Shown piece after piece: positions 41,568-50,816 of a stretch of DNA of 64,000 nt. Each line of letters begins with the position of its first letter. The stretch's first letter is position 1. This DNA comes from Nocardioides eburneiflavus (lineage in GTDB: Bacteria; Actinomycetota; Actinomycetes; Propionibacteriales; Nocardioidaceae), in assembly GCF_004785795.1 (NCBI RefSeq), contig NZ_SRRO01000001.1, positions 372,001-436,000 on the forward strand. Direction: 5' to 3'. The notes below the pieces were generated by a model. The model was not told where the DNA came from. It saw nothing but the letters and a program-made list of their open reading frames with translations, and did not search any database. Position numbers and translations under genes: made by a program.

Positions 41568-43262
41568 GTGCAACAACAGCCCCATTCGTCACAGACGTCA
41601 CACCGCGTACGCGCAGCACTGCCGGCACTGCTGCTGCGAGCCGTACGCGGTGCGGGTCGTGCGACCACGTTGCTCACCGGCGTGCTCGCGCTGGTCCTGC
41701 TCGTCGTGCCGACCACCGTCGACAGGATCAGCCTGACCACGTCGACCTACCTGTGCTCCGGGTACGCCAACTGCCAGGCGGCCGGGTACGGGCACGCCGG
41801 CTACCGCCAGGCGGCGTCCACGTCGTACTGGCGCATGTACACCGGGCACAACTGCACCAACTACGTCGCCTATCGGCTGATCCAGTCCGGCATGCCGGAC
41901 GTCAGGCCGTGGGAGGGCAGCGGCAACGCGTCGAACTGGGGCGCGGCGATGGCGAGCATCACCGACCAGACGCCGACGGTCGGGTCCATCGCCTGGTACA
42001 GGTCGAACGTCTCACCGGCGGGATCGAACGGCCACGTCGCCTACGTCGAGCAGGTCATCTCCGACACCGAGATCATCGTCTCGGAGGACTACTGGGGCGG
42101 GGACTTCCACTGGCGGCGCGTCACGAAGTCCGGCGGAGGCTGGCCCTCGGGGTTCATCCACTTCAACGACCGCGTGCTCGCGCCGACGACGGCCCCTGCC
42201 ATCGTCGGGACCCCCGCCGTGGGTGCGCCCCTCGAGGTGGCTGCCGGCGCGTGGACGCCCACGCCGAGCAGCATCACCGTCCGCTGGCTCGCCGACGGGG
42301 CCGCCATCCCGGGCGCCACCACGGCCACCTACGTCCCGACGCCCGACGTGAAGGGCAAGGCCCTCACCGCCGAGGTGACGGCGGAGCTGAGTGGCTACTC
42401 GGCTGGACGAGCGGTCCTCGCCACTGCTCCCGTCGCCCCCGGCAGGTTCCAGCCCACCGTGCTGCCCACGATCCAGGGCGTCGCGGAGGTCGGTCAGACG
42501 CTGACGCTCACGCCGCCGTCGTGGTCGCCGCAGCCCAAGAAGTACAAGACCCAGTGGTACGCCGACGGAGCTGCCGTCCCGGAGGCCACGGGGGCGTCCC
42601 TCGTCCTCACCCGGGCCCACCTCGGGAAGAGCATCAGCGCACGCACGGTGGCGAGCGCGAGCGGCTACAAGAAGTCGAGGGCGACCGCGGCCCCGACCAC
42701 GCCCGTGCTGGCCAAGCCGGTCACGCTCACCAGCCCGTCCCGGGTGAAGGGCCGGCCCGTGGTGGGGCAGAAGCTGGTCGCCCGGGCCGGGACCACGAAG
42801 CCCGGGGACGCAACCGCGACGTACGCCTGGTTCCGGGACGGCCAGCGCATCGCCAGGACCACGAAGCCCACCTACACGGTCCGCCGCGCGGACCTCGGCC
42901 GCACCCTGTCGGTCCAGGTCACCCTGTCCCGACGGCACTTCCGCAGCACCACGGAGTCGGTCACCGTCGCAGCGGTGACGACCAGGCCCGAGGTGAAGGT
43001 GCGCGCCGACGCCACGCGCAAGCGGGTCGCGGTGGACGTTCGCGTACGCGCTCCCGGTGCGTCGAAGCCGGACGGGGCGATGACGGTCAGCGTCGGCGGC
43101 CGCACCGTCGAGATCCAGGTCGTCGGTGGAGCGGCGCGGGTCGTCCTGCGCGACCTCCGTCCCGGCGTGAAGCCGGTGGTCGTGCGCTACGCGGGGACCG
43201 ACATCGTACGGCCTGCCGTCGCGCGTGCGACCGTCACGGTTCCGAAGGGCGGCAAGCGGTGA
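41568..43262 (+). CDS. CHAP-domain surface protein with Ig-like repeats
   Basis: 564 residues from GTG 41568. A helix at about 33-50 anchors or exports the protein. A CHAP amidase/peptidase domain follows (about 60-195) with the catalytic Cys96 in GHNCTNYVAY and His157 in SNGHVAYVEQV. Three or four Ig-like repeats of about 85 residues then appear (each with VGAPLEV/VGQTLTL/VGQKLVA and a YVP/LTR/VRRADLG turn). The domain set suggests a cell-wall hydrolase or binding protein. The TerD gene starts 16 bases later. Confidence 0.85.
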   Translation: MQQQPHSSQTSHRVRAALPALLLRAVRGAGRATTLLTGVLALVLLVVPTTVDRISLTTSTYLCSGYANCQAAGYGHAGYRQAASTSYWRMYTGHNCTNYVAYRLIQSGMPDVRPWEGSGNASNWGAAMASITDQTPTVGSIAWYRSNVSPAGSNGHVAYVEQVISDTEIIVSEDYWGGDFHWRRVTKSGGGWPSGFIHFNDRVLAPTTAPAIVGTPAVGAPLEVAAGAWTPTPSSITVRWLADGAAIPGATTATYVPTPDVKGKALTAEVTAELSGYSAGRAVLATAPVAPGRFQPTVLPTIQGVAEVGQTLTLTPPSWSPQPKKYKTQWYADGAAVPEATGASLVLTRAHLGKSISARTVASASGYKKSRATAAPTTPVLAKPVTLTSPSRVKGRPVVGQKLVARAGTTKPGDATATYAWFRDGQRIARTTKPTYTVRRADLGRTLSVQVTLSRRHFRSTTESVTVAAVTTRPEVKVRADATRKRVAVDVRVRAPGASKPDGAMTVSVGGRTVEIQVVGGAARVVLRDLRPGVKPVVVRYAGTDIVRPAVARATVTVPKGGKR

Positions 43263-43278
43263 GGCAGAGGAGCGACCC

Positions 43279-43851
43279 GTGATCGAGCTGGCCGAGGGCC
43301 AGGAGCTCACCCTCGCCACTGCGGACGGCGAGCCCCTGACCACGGTGCAGATGGCCGTCGGCTGGGACCACTCCCCGACGGCAGGCTTCATCGGCAGTGG
43401 AGCGGCACCCATCGACCTCGACGCCTCGGCCGTGCAGTTCGCCGGCGACCAGTTCTTCGACCTCGCCTTCTTCAACCACCTCGCGACGCGCGACGGCTCG
43501 GTGGTCCACCTCGGCGACAACACCACCGGCAAGGGCACGGGTGACGACGAGGTGATCACCGTGGACCTGGGTCGGGTCTACCCCAAGGTCGACTCGATCC
43601 TGTTCCTGGTCACCAGCTACCAGGGGCACTCGCTGGAGTACATCCGCAACGCCTACTGCCGGCTGGTCGACGACGACGGCACCGAGCTGGCGCGCTTCAC
43701 CCTCACGCTCGGGGTCCGGGAGACGGGGCTCGTCATGGCGAGGCTGTTCCGCGACGGCTCGAGCTGGAAGCTCGGCGCGATCGGGACCGGCATCGCCCTG
43801 AGGACGCCGACGGACTCGATCGAGGCGCTCCTGCCGTTCGTCCAGGGCTGA
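43279..43851 (+). CDS. TerD family protein
   Basis: 190 residues from GTG 43279, preceded by GAGGAG. It has the Ca-binding TerD beta-sandwich features: VGWDHSPTAG, ASAVQF, GDNTTGKGTGDDEVITVDLGRVYPKVDSILFLVTSYQG, and RNAYCRLVDDDGTELARFTL. TerD proteins are linked to stress and tellurite resistance and to phage-defence gene sets. It is cotranscribed with the CHAP protein gene. No other ter genes are near. Confidence 0.88.
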   Translation: MIELAEGQELTLATADGEPLTTVQMAVGWDHSPTAGFIGSGAAPIDLDASAVQFAGDQFFDLAFFNHLATRDGSVVHLGDNTTGKGTGDDEVITVDLGRVYPKVDSILFLVTSYQGHSLEYIRNAYCRLVDDDGTELARFTLTLGVRETGLVMARLFRDGSSWKLGAIGTGIALRTPTDSIEALLPFVQG

Positions 43852-43914
43852 CGGTCCGCTCGCCCGTCTCCGATCTCGGGATACGTGCCCCCGGCCGCTG
43901 ACGCCGCGTCAAGG

Positions 43915-43992
43915 AAAATCGTTTTGGCGATCCTCTTGACATGAGTGAGTGTGGTCACCCACACTCGAGGTCACCACGCTGGCAAAACGATT
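43915..43992 (+). promoter_or_regulatory. promoter region with operators for the fructan-operon LacI
   Basis: AAAATCGTTTTG at 43915-43926 and its inverted copy CAAAACGATT at 43983-43992 are two operator half patterns of the LacI type, centred on CG. TTGACA (43936-43941) is a -35 element. A GAGTGTGG-TCAC-CCACACTC dyad (43947-43966) lies between. A repressor could loop the two operators. Confidence 0.7.
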
Positions 43993-43998
43993 GGGCAC

Positions 43999-45045
43999 AT
44001 GATGGCGAAGCGGATCTCGATCAAGGACGTGGCGCAGCGCGCCGGCGTCTCGGTGACCACCGTGTCGCACGTGCTCAACGACACGCCGGGCAAGCGCATC
44101 AGCGACGACACCCGCTCCCGGGTCCGCCGAGCCGCTGACGAGCTCAGCTACCAACCCAACGGCGTGGCCCGCAGCCTGCGTCTCCAGCGCTCCCAGATCC
44201 TGGCGATGGTCAGCGACCAGATCGCCACCACCCCCCACGCCGGGCTGATCATCCTCGGGGCCCAGGAGGCGGCGTCCAAGCACGGGTGGCTGCTGATGCT
44301 CGTCAACAGCGGCGGGGACCGCGAGACCGAGCGTGCCGAGATCCAGGCGCTCCAGCAGCGTCAGGTCGACGGGTTCCTCTACGCGTCGATGTACCACCAG
44401 GTCGTCGATGTGCCGCCCGAGCTCGGCGACTCTCCCCTGACGTTGCTCGACGCACGGTGCGACGACCAGCGCATTCCCTCGGTCGCACCCGACGAGGTGC
44501 AGGGCGGGCAAGCGGCGACCCAGCTGCTCCTCGACATGGGGCACCGCCGGATCGGGCTGATCAACAACGTCGACGACATCCCTGCGACGGAGGGCCGCCT
44601 CGAGGGATACCTCCGCGCGCTCCGTGAGGCGGGCCTCGAGCCGGACGACGACTTGGTGGTGCGTGATCTCAGCGAAGCCTCGGGCGGCTACCGCGCCGGC
44701 CTGGCCCTCCTCGACCGCGCCCCTCGCCCGACCGCGATCTTCTGCTTCAACGACCGCATGGCGATGGGCCTCTACCAGGCCGCCGCCGAGCGTGGCCTCC
44801 GCATCCCGGAGGACCTGTCCGTCGTCGGCTTCGACAACCAGGAGCTGATCGCCGACGGGCTGCGCCCGGGGCTCACCACCGTGGCCCTGCCGCACTACGA
44901 GATGGGTGCCTGGGCGGTGGAGACCCTCATCCGCCGCCTCGGGGATCCCGACATCGCTCCGGAGCAGGTCCTGCTCCGATGTCCCGTCGTCGCACGGGCC
45001 TCGGTCGGCCCGCCCGCCGCGAGCACCAGCAGCCTGACGACGTAG
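43999..45045 (+). CDS. LacI-family regulator of the fructan operon
   Basis: 348 residues from ATG 43999. The HTH and hinge are at residues 5-60 (ISIKDVAQRAGVSVTTVSHVLNDTPGKRISDDTRSRVRRAADELSYQPNGVARSL). The periplasmic-binding-like core follows. The recognition helix SVTTVSHV differs from that of the arabinose regulators (SHQTVSRV), in line with the different operator (AAAATCGTTTT). It is followed by transporter and GH32 genes, so the inducer is probably a fructose-containing sugar. Confidence 0.85.
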   Translation: MMAKRISIKDVAQRAGVSVTTVSHVLNDTPGKRISDDTRSRVRRAADELSYQPNGVARSLRLQRSQILAMVSDQIATTPHAGLIILGAQEAASKHGWLLMLVNSGGDRETERAEIQALQQRQVDGFLYASMYHQVVDVPPELGDSPLTLLDARCDDQRIPSVAPDEVQGGQAATQLLLDMGHRRIGLINNVDDIPATEGRLEGYLRALREAGLEPDDDLVVRDLSEASGGYRAGLALLDRAPRPTAIFCFNDRMAMGLYQAAAERGLRIPEDLSVVGFDNQELIADGLRPGLTTVALPHYEMGAWAVETLIRRLGDPDIAPEQVLLRCPVVARASVGPPAASTSSLTT

Positions 45046-45143
45046 GTCGCTCGACAAGCTCCACAGCCCGCAGCGCAGCCCGGCAGCCCCCGGGCCGGAC
45101 GGGTGCGCCCGCACCCGCCCGAACCATCCTGAGAGGAACACCC

Positions 45144-46454
45144 ATGTCCCACACATCCACGTCCCGGTCCCGCCACATCGCCCTGACCACGGCAGTGGTC
45201 GCGGGGCTCGCCCTCACGGCCTGCTCCGCCGAGAGCGAGGGCAGCGGCGCCACCACCAAGGACGGTGTCACCACCCTCAGCCTCTGGACCCACAACGGTG
45301 GCAACGAGGCCGAGCTGGCGATCAACGAACGCGTCGTCGAGGAGTTCAACGCCAGCCACGACGACATCAAGGTCGAGATCGAGTCGTTCCCCCAGGACGC
45401 CTACAACGACGCCGTCACCGCTGCCGCTGCCGCCGACAAGCTGCCGTGCGTCCTCGACATCGACGCGCCCAACGTGCCCAACTGGGCGTGGGCCGGCTAC
45501 CTCGAGCCGCTCGGTCTCTCCGACGACCTCTTCGACGGCCAGCTGGAGAGCACGCTCGGCGTCGTCGACGACGAGGTCTACTCCTTCGGCCACTACGACG
45601 TGGCCCTCAACCTCGTCACCCGGCGCTCGACCCTCGAGAAGTACGACATCCGCGTGCCCGACATGGACCAGCCCTGGACGGCTGAGGAGTTCGACGAGGC
45701 ACTGGCGAAGATCAAGGCAGGCGGCGAGTACGCCTATCCGTTCGACCTCGGCACCGCAGGTGGCGGCGAGTGGATCCCGTACGCCTACTCCCCGATGCTC
45801 CAGAGCTTCGGCGGGGACCTCATCGACCGGGACGGCTACACCACGGCCGAGGGCGTCCTCAACGGACCGGAGGCCCTGGACTGGGCCACCTGGACCACGG
45901 GCGTCGTCGAGAAGGGGTACGCGGCCAGGAAGTCCGGCGCTGACGCCACCCTCGACTTCGTCAACGGGAAGACCGCGATCATGTGGTCCGGCAGCTGGGC
46001 CGCCGTGCCCGTCACCGAGAAGTACGGCGACGACGCGCTCTTCCTGCCTCCGGTCGACTTCGGCAACGGCCCGAAGATCGGCGGCGGATCGTGGCAGTGG
46101 GGCCTGAGCTCGGACTGCCCGGCCCTCGACGCCGCCCGCGAGTACCTCGAGTTCTCCGCGAAGACGGAGTACTACGTCGACTACGCCACGGAGCTCAGCC
46201 TGATCCCGGCGAAGGAAGAGGCCGCCGCCGAGGTCCCTGACTTCGCACCGGACGGCCGGTTCCGCGACTTCTACGACTACGCCTCGGAGTACGCCGTCCT
46301 CCGCCCGGTGACGCCCGCCTACCCGTTCATCTCCTCGACGTTCCAGAAGGCCTACGCCGACATCCTGGCCGGCGGTGACCCGCAGCAGGTCCTCGACAAG
46401 GCCGTCAGCGACATCGACACCAACATCCAGCAGAACGGCGACTACGAGTTCTGA
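45144..46454 (+). CDS. ABC sugar-binding lipoprotein of the fructan operon
   Basis: 436 residues from ATG 45144, preceded by GAGAGGAA. The signal peptide ends in the lipobox LALTAC at about residue 27. The mature protein is a MalE-like extracellular binding protein (LSLWTHNGGNEAELAINERVVEEFN, GGEYAYPFDL, MWSGSWAAVP). It delivers sugar to the permease pair just downstream. The stop overlaps the next start (TGATG). Confidence 0.87.
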   Translation: MSHTSTSRSRHIALTTAVVAGLALTACSAESEGSGATTKDGVTTLSLWTHNGGNEAELAINERVVEEFNASHDDIKVEIESFPQDAYNDAVTAAAAADKLPCVLDIDAPNVPNWAWAGYLEPLGLSDDLFDGQLESTLGVVDDEVYSFGHYDVALNLVTRRSTLEKYDIRVPDMDQPWTAEEFDEALAKIKAGGEYAYPFDLGTAGGGEWIPYAYSPMLQSFGGDLIDRDGYTTAEGVLNGPEALDWATWTTGVVEKGYAARKSGADATLDFVNGKTAIMWSGSWAAVPVTEKYGDDALFLPPVDFGNGPKIGGGSWQWGLSSDCPALDAAREYLEFSAKTEYYVDYATELSLIPAKEEAAAEVPDFAPDGRFRDFYDYASEYAVLRPVTPAYPFISSTFQKAYADILAGGDPQQVLDKAVSDIDTNIQQNGDYEF

Positions 46455-47440
46455 TGTCCGAGACCATTCCCCACGCCGCCCCCGACACCTCGCCGCCCAG
46501 CCGGCACCGTGCCACCACCGCCCGCCGACAGGCGACACCGACCGCCCCGCGGGGGCGGGGTCGACGCCGACACCGGGGTGAGACGCTGGTCGGTCTGGCG
46601 ATGACCACTCCGGCGGTCGTCCTCCTGCTCGTGTTCTTCGTCGTCCCGGTCGCCCTGATGTTCGGACTCGCGTTCACCAACGCGCGCCTGATCTCACCGC
46701 GTCCAGCGGAGTTCACCGGCACGGAGAACTTCACGACGCTCTTCGGTGACTCCCTGTTCTGGGCCTCGTTGCGCAACACCGCGTACTTCGCCGTCGTCGT
46801 GGTCCCCGTCCAGGCGGGCCTCGCCCTCGTGCTGGCGCTGCTCGTCAACGCGAAGGTCCGGGGACGCAACTTCTTCCGAACGGTGTACTTCCTCCCGGTG
46901 GTCACCTCGATGGTGGTGGTGTCGCTGCTCTGGCGGTTCATCTACGAGCCGGACGGCCTGCTCAACCAGCTCATCAGCGCGATGTCCCTCGGGGCGTGGG
47001 ACGGCACCGACTGGCTCAACAACCCCTCCACGGCGATGCCCGCGATCATGCTCATGTCGGTCTGGCAGGCCGTCGGCTTCCACATGGTGATCTGGCTGGC
47101 CGGCCTGCAGACCATCTCCGCCGATCTCTACGAGGCCGCCGCGCTGGACGGTGCGTCCGGCTGGCGGCTCTTCCGCCACGTGACGTGGCCCGGACTCCTG
47201 CAGACGCGGACCTTCGTCCTGATCACGATCACCATCGCGGCGTTCAGCCTCTTCACGCAGATCAGCGTCATGACGCAGGGCGGGCCGCTGGACAGCACCA
47301 CGACCGTGGTGTTCATGGCCGTGCGCACCGGCTACGAGCAGCACGCCACCGGGTACGCGGCTGCGGTCTCACTCGTCTTCTTCGTCATCGTGCTGACCAT
47401 CTCCCTGGTGCAGCGCTTCCTCACCCGAGAGAAGGACTGA
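46454..47440 (+). CDS. ABC sugar transporter permease, MalF-type
   Basis: 328 residues with six helices. The conserved EAA loop is EAAALDGASGWRLFRHVTWPGL near residue 230. It pairs with the next permease. No ATPase gene is in the operon, so a shared multi-sugar ATPase from elsewhere probably powers it, as is common in actinobacteria. Confidence 0.9.
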   Translation: MSETIPHAAPDTSPPSRHRATTARRQATPTAPRGRGRRRHRGETLVGLAMTTPAVVLLLVFFVVPVALMFGLAFTNARLISPRPAEFTGTENFTTLFGDSLFWASLRNTAYFAVVVVPVQAGLALVLALLVNAKVRGRNFFRTVYFLPVVTSMVVVSLLWRFIYEPDGLLNQLISAMSLGAWDGTDWLNNPSTAMPAIMLMSVWQAVGFHMVIWLAGLQTISADLYEAAALDGASGWRLFRHVTWPGLLQTRTFVLITITIAAFSLFTQISVMTQGGPLDSTTTVVFMAVRTGYEQHATGYAAAVSLVFFVIVLTISLVQRFLTREKD

Positions 47441-47443
47441 CCC

Positions 47444-48337
47444 ATGGCCGTCGCGAATCCGAGCACCCAGCCCCTCGGGCGGACGCTCTCCCTCCAGGCC
47501 GTGCGGGTGCTGCTCCTGCTGGTCTTCGCCTTCCCGATCGTGTTCATGTTCGTCTCGTCCTTCAAGCCGGACGCCCAGATCTTCGCCGACCTCACCTCCT
47601 GGCGCGCCTTCGCGCCGGTGGGCGACATCTCCCTCGACAACTACCGTGGCGTCTTCGACCGGGTGCCGGCCGGCAGGATGCTGATGAACTCGGTCGGGAT
47701 CTCGACGATCACCGTGGTCCTCGGCATCTTCATCAACTCCCTCGCAGCCTTCGCGCTCTCCCGGATGCAGTGGCGCGGGCAGCGGGTGGTCCTCACCGGC
47801 ATCATCGCCACCCTGATCGTGCCGTTCGAGACCTTCGCCCTGCCGCTGGTGTGGTGGGTCAACAAGTTGCCCTGGCTGGAGGTGCAGGGATTCAGCCTGG
47901 TGCTGACCGACGGCTGGCTCGACACCTACCAGGTGCAGGTCCTGCCGTTCGTCGCCAACGCCTTCTCGATCTTCCTGTTCTACCAGTACTTCTCGAGCAT
48001 CCCGAAGGAGCTGGACGAAGCGGCCCGCGTCGACGGCGCGAGCTGGTTCGGCATCTACCGCCGGATCATCATGCCGTTGTCCGGCCCGGCCGTGGCGACC
48101 GTCGCGATCCTCACCTTCCTGCCTGCCTGGAACTCCTACCTCTGGCCCCTCATGGTGGTGCAGAGCGAGGAGTACCGGCCGGTGATGGTGGGCATCCAGT
48201 ACTTCTTCCAGCTCAACGTGGCGTGGGGCCAGGTCATGGCGTACGCCTCGATGATCACGGTCCCGGTCCTCGCCCTCTTCCTCGCCTTCCAGCGTGCCTT
48301 CATCGGCAGCATCGCGTCAGCCGGGGTCAAGGGTTGA
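47444..48337 (+). CDS. ABC sugar transporter permease, MalG-type
   Basis: 297 residues with six helices and the EAA loop EAARVDGASWFGIYRRIIMPLSGP. It starts three bases after the MalF-type stop. It forms the heterodimeric channel for the binding protein at 45144. Confidence 0.9.
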   Translation: MAVANPSTQPLGRTLSLQAVRVLLLLVFAFPIVFMFVSSFKPDAQIFADLTSWRAFAPVGDISLDNYRGVFDRVPAGRMLMNSVGISTITVVLGIFINSLAAFALSRMQWRGQRVVLTGIIATLIVPFETFALPLVWWVNKLPWLEVQGFSLVLTDGWLDTYQVQVLPFVANAFSIFLFYQYFSSIPKELDEAARVDGASWFGIYRRIIMPLSGPAVATVAILTFLPAWNSYLWPLMVVQSEEYRPVMVGIQYFFQLNVAWGQVMAYASMITVPVLALFLAFQRAFIGSIASAGVKG

Positions 48338-48369
48338 GCGCGCGACCACACCTTCAACGTCCCCTCCCC

Positions 48370-49866
48370 ATGCGTCAGGAGCTCTTCGTGTCCGACGAGG
48401 CCGTGCGGCCCGCCTTCCACTTCACCCCGGCCCGCAACTGGATGAACGACCCCAACGGGCTCGTCTGGTACGACGGCGAGTACCACCTGTTCTTCCAGTA
48501 CAACCCGTTGGGCAGCGGCTGGGGCAACATGTCCTGGGGTCACGCTGTCAGCCGCGATCTACTCGACTGGGAGGAGCTCCCGGTCGCACTGGAGCACACG
48601 CCGACCGAGGCCGTGTTCTCCGGCAGCGTGGTCGTCGACCGCGCCGACACCTCCGGCCTCGGCGGCGACGACTCCCCGGCGATGGTGGCGGTCTACACCA
48701 GCCACGACCTCCTCACCGGGCACCAGGGGCAGTCGGTCGCGTGGAGCACCGACAAGGGGAGGACGTGGACGCGCCACCCGAAGAACCCGGTGCTCGACAT
48801 CGGCTCCACGGACTTCAGGGACCCGAAGGTGTCGTGGTACGCCGAGGGTGGCTACTGGGTCATGGCAGTCGCGCTCGCGATCGAACGCGTCGTACGCCTC
48901 TACCGCTCGGACGACCTGCTCGTCTGGACCCACCTCAGCGACTTCGGTCCGGCCGGCTCCGTGGACGGCGTCTGGGAGTGCCCAGACCTCTTCCCGGTCG
49001 CCGTCGACGGAGATCCCGCCCGCACGCGCTGGCTGCTGGTCGTGAGCGTGCAGGAAGGCGCGCCAGCCGGAGGATCGGGTACGCAGTACTTCGTCGGCGA
49101 CTTCGACGGCACCACCTTCACCGCCGATCCGTCGACAGAGGACGTGTCGTGGGTCGACCACGGCGCCGACTACTACGCCGCGGTCTCGTTCAACGACGAG
49201 CCGCACGGCCGTCGGCTGCTCATCGCCTGGATGAGCAACTGGGACTACGCCAGGCAGGTACCCACCCACCCGCACCGGGGCGCGATGTCGACGCCCCGCG
49301 CCTACGAGCTGCGCACCGCAGGGGGTCGGCTCGTCCTGGCGCAGACACCGGTCGTCGAGGGGCTGCCGGGCCCGGTCCACCAGGTCACGTCGCAGCCCGT
49401 GTGCGACGGCGTGCATCCCCTGCCTGAGGACTTCCGCGCCACCAGCACCGTGCTCACCCTGGAGCTGGACCCCGGCACGGCCTCCCGGTGCGGGCTCCAC
49501 GTGCGCGCCGGCGACGGCGAGCGCACGGTGGTCGGGTACGACGCCGGCGAGCGCACGCTGTACGTCGACCGGACCAGGTCGGGCGACACCGGCTTCCATC
49601 CCGGCTTCGGCGCCGTCCACAGCGCTCCGCTCGACCTCGCCGCCGGAGAGCCGCTGGTGCTCGAGATCCACGTCGACACGACGTCGGTCGAGGTCTACGC
49701 CGACGGTGGACGCGTCGTGATCACCGACCAGGTGTTCCCCTCACCCGGCAGCGACGGTATCGCGCTCTTCGCCGAGGGCGGCAACGCCCACCTGCGCCGC
49801 CTCACCAGCGCGCGTGCACCTGCTCCCGGACCCGCCGGTCGTACAGGTCGCGCACGCCCTCGATGA
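48370..49866 (+). CDS. GH32 fructan hydrolase
   Basis: 498 residues from ATG 48370, without a signal peptide, so it acts in the cytoplasm. The nucleophile Asp27 is in WMNDPNG, the transition-state Asp151 in RDPKVSW and acid/base Glu203 in WECPDLF. A five-blade propeller and a C-terminal beta sandwich complete the GH32 fold. It would split imported sucrose or short fructans. The last ~20 residues, rich in Ala/Pro/Arg, are atypical, and the gene overlaps the aldo/keto reductase end by 65 bases. Confidence 0.87.
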   Translation: MRQELFVSDEAVRPAFHFTPARNWMNDPNGLVWYDGEYHLFFQYNPLGSGWGNMSWGHAVSRDLLDWEELPVALEHTPTEAVFSGSVVVDRADTSGLGGDDSPAMVAVYTSHDLLTGHQGQSVAWSTDKGRTWTRHPKNPVLDIGSTDFRDPKVSWYAEGGYWVMAVALAIERVVRLYRSDDLLVWTHLSDFGPAGSVDGVWECPDLFPVAVDGDPARTRWLLVVSVQEGAPAGGSGTQYFVGDFDGTTFTADPSTEDVSWVDHGADYYAAVSFNDEPHGRRLLIAWMSNWDYARQVPTHPHRGAMSTPRAYELRTAGGRLVLAQTPVVEGLPGPVHQVTSQPVCDGVHPLPEDFRATSTVLTLELDPGTASRCGLHVRAGDGERTVVGYDAGERTLYVDRTRSGDTGFHPGFGAVHSAPLDLAAGEPLVLEIHVDTTSVEVYADGGRVVITDQVFPSPGSDGIALFAEGGNAHLRRLTSARAPAPGPAGRTGRARPR

Positions 49867-50806
49867 ACGAGGAGGGCAGCTCCCCGACCGACCCGGCAGC
49901 GGCGTTGGCCGACGCCTGCGAGACGTTGCGCGCCCCCGGGATCACCGTCGAGACGCCGGGCTGCCGGATGATCCACGCGATGGCGGCCTGCGCGGGCGTG
50001 ACGTCGGCGAGGCCGGCGTCGGCGACCAGGGCCGAGAACTCCCGCGCCGCCTCCACGCCCGTGGCGTAGTCGACGCCGGAGAAGGTCTCGCCGACGTCGA
50101 AGGCGCTGCCGTCGCGGTTGTAGGTGCGGTGGTCGTCCTCGGCGAAGGCGGTGTCGAGGTCGTAGTTGCCGGAGAGCAGGCCCGAGGCCAGCGGCACGCG
50201 GGCGATGATGCCGACCCCGGCGGCCTCGGCCGCGGCCAGCACCTCGTCGAGGGGCTTCATCCGGAAGGCGTTGAGGATGATCTGGATGCTCGCGACATGG
50301 GGCCGGGCGATCGCGCTCAGCGCCTGGGCGCAGGTCTCGACGCTGACGCCGTAGGCCGCGATCACGCCCTCGTCGACGAGGCGGTCGAGCACGTCGTACG
50401 TCGCGTCGTCGTCGATGACCTCGCTCGGCGGGCAGTGCAGCTGCACCAGGTCGATCGTGTCGACGCCGAGGTTCTTCCGTGAGCGGTCGAGCCACTGGCG
50501 GAAGTTGGCCTCGACGTAGTTCGCCGGGACCTGGTCCATCCGGCGCCCCATCTTGGTCGCGACGGTGAACCCGGCGTCCGGGTGGGCCGCGACGAAGCGT
50601 CCGACGAGCTGCTCGCTGCGGCCGTCGCCGTAGACGTCGGCGGTGTCGTAGAACGTCACGCCGGCCTCGGCGGACGCCTCCAGCACGGCCAGGGCGTCCG
50701 CCTCGCTGACGTCGCCCCAGTCGGCGCCGAGCTGCCAGGTGCCGAGGCCGACGACCGAGACCTCGCGGCCGGTCCTTCCGAGGATGCGGTGCTCCATCTG
50801 CGACAT
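49802..50806 (-). CDS. aldo/keto reductase, last gene of the arabinose operon
   Basis: 334 residues from ATG 50806, ten bases after the araA stop. The catalytic tetrad is visible: Asp54 and Tyr59 in FYDTADVYGDG, Lys in VATKMGR and His in VQLHCPP. NADP-binding features follow (ARVPLASGLLSG, VIPGARN). Its place in the arabinose operon suggests oxidation or reduction of an arabinose-related sugar or aldehyde, but this is inference. Confidence 0.83.
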   Translation of the reverse strand: MSQMEHRILGRTGREVSVVGLGTWQLGADWGDVSEADALAVLEASAEAGVTFYDTADVYGDGRSEQLVGRFVAAHPDAGFTVATKMGRRMDQVPANYVEANFRQWLDRSRKNLGVDTIDLVQLHCPPSEVIDDDATYDVLDRLVDEGVIAAYGVSVETCAQALSAIARPHVASIQIILNAFRMKPLDEVLAAAEAAGVGIIARVPLASGLLSGNYDLDTAFAEDDHRTYNRDGSAFDVGETFSGVDYATGVEAAREFSALVADAGLADVTPAQAAIAWIIRQPGVSTVIPGARNVSQASANAAAGSVGELPSSFIEGVRDLYDRRVREQVHARW

Positions 50807-50816
50807 GACCACAGTC

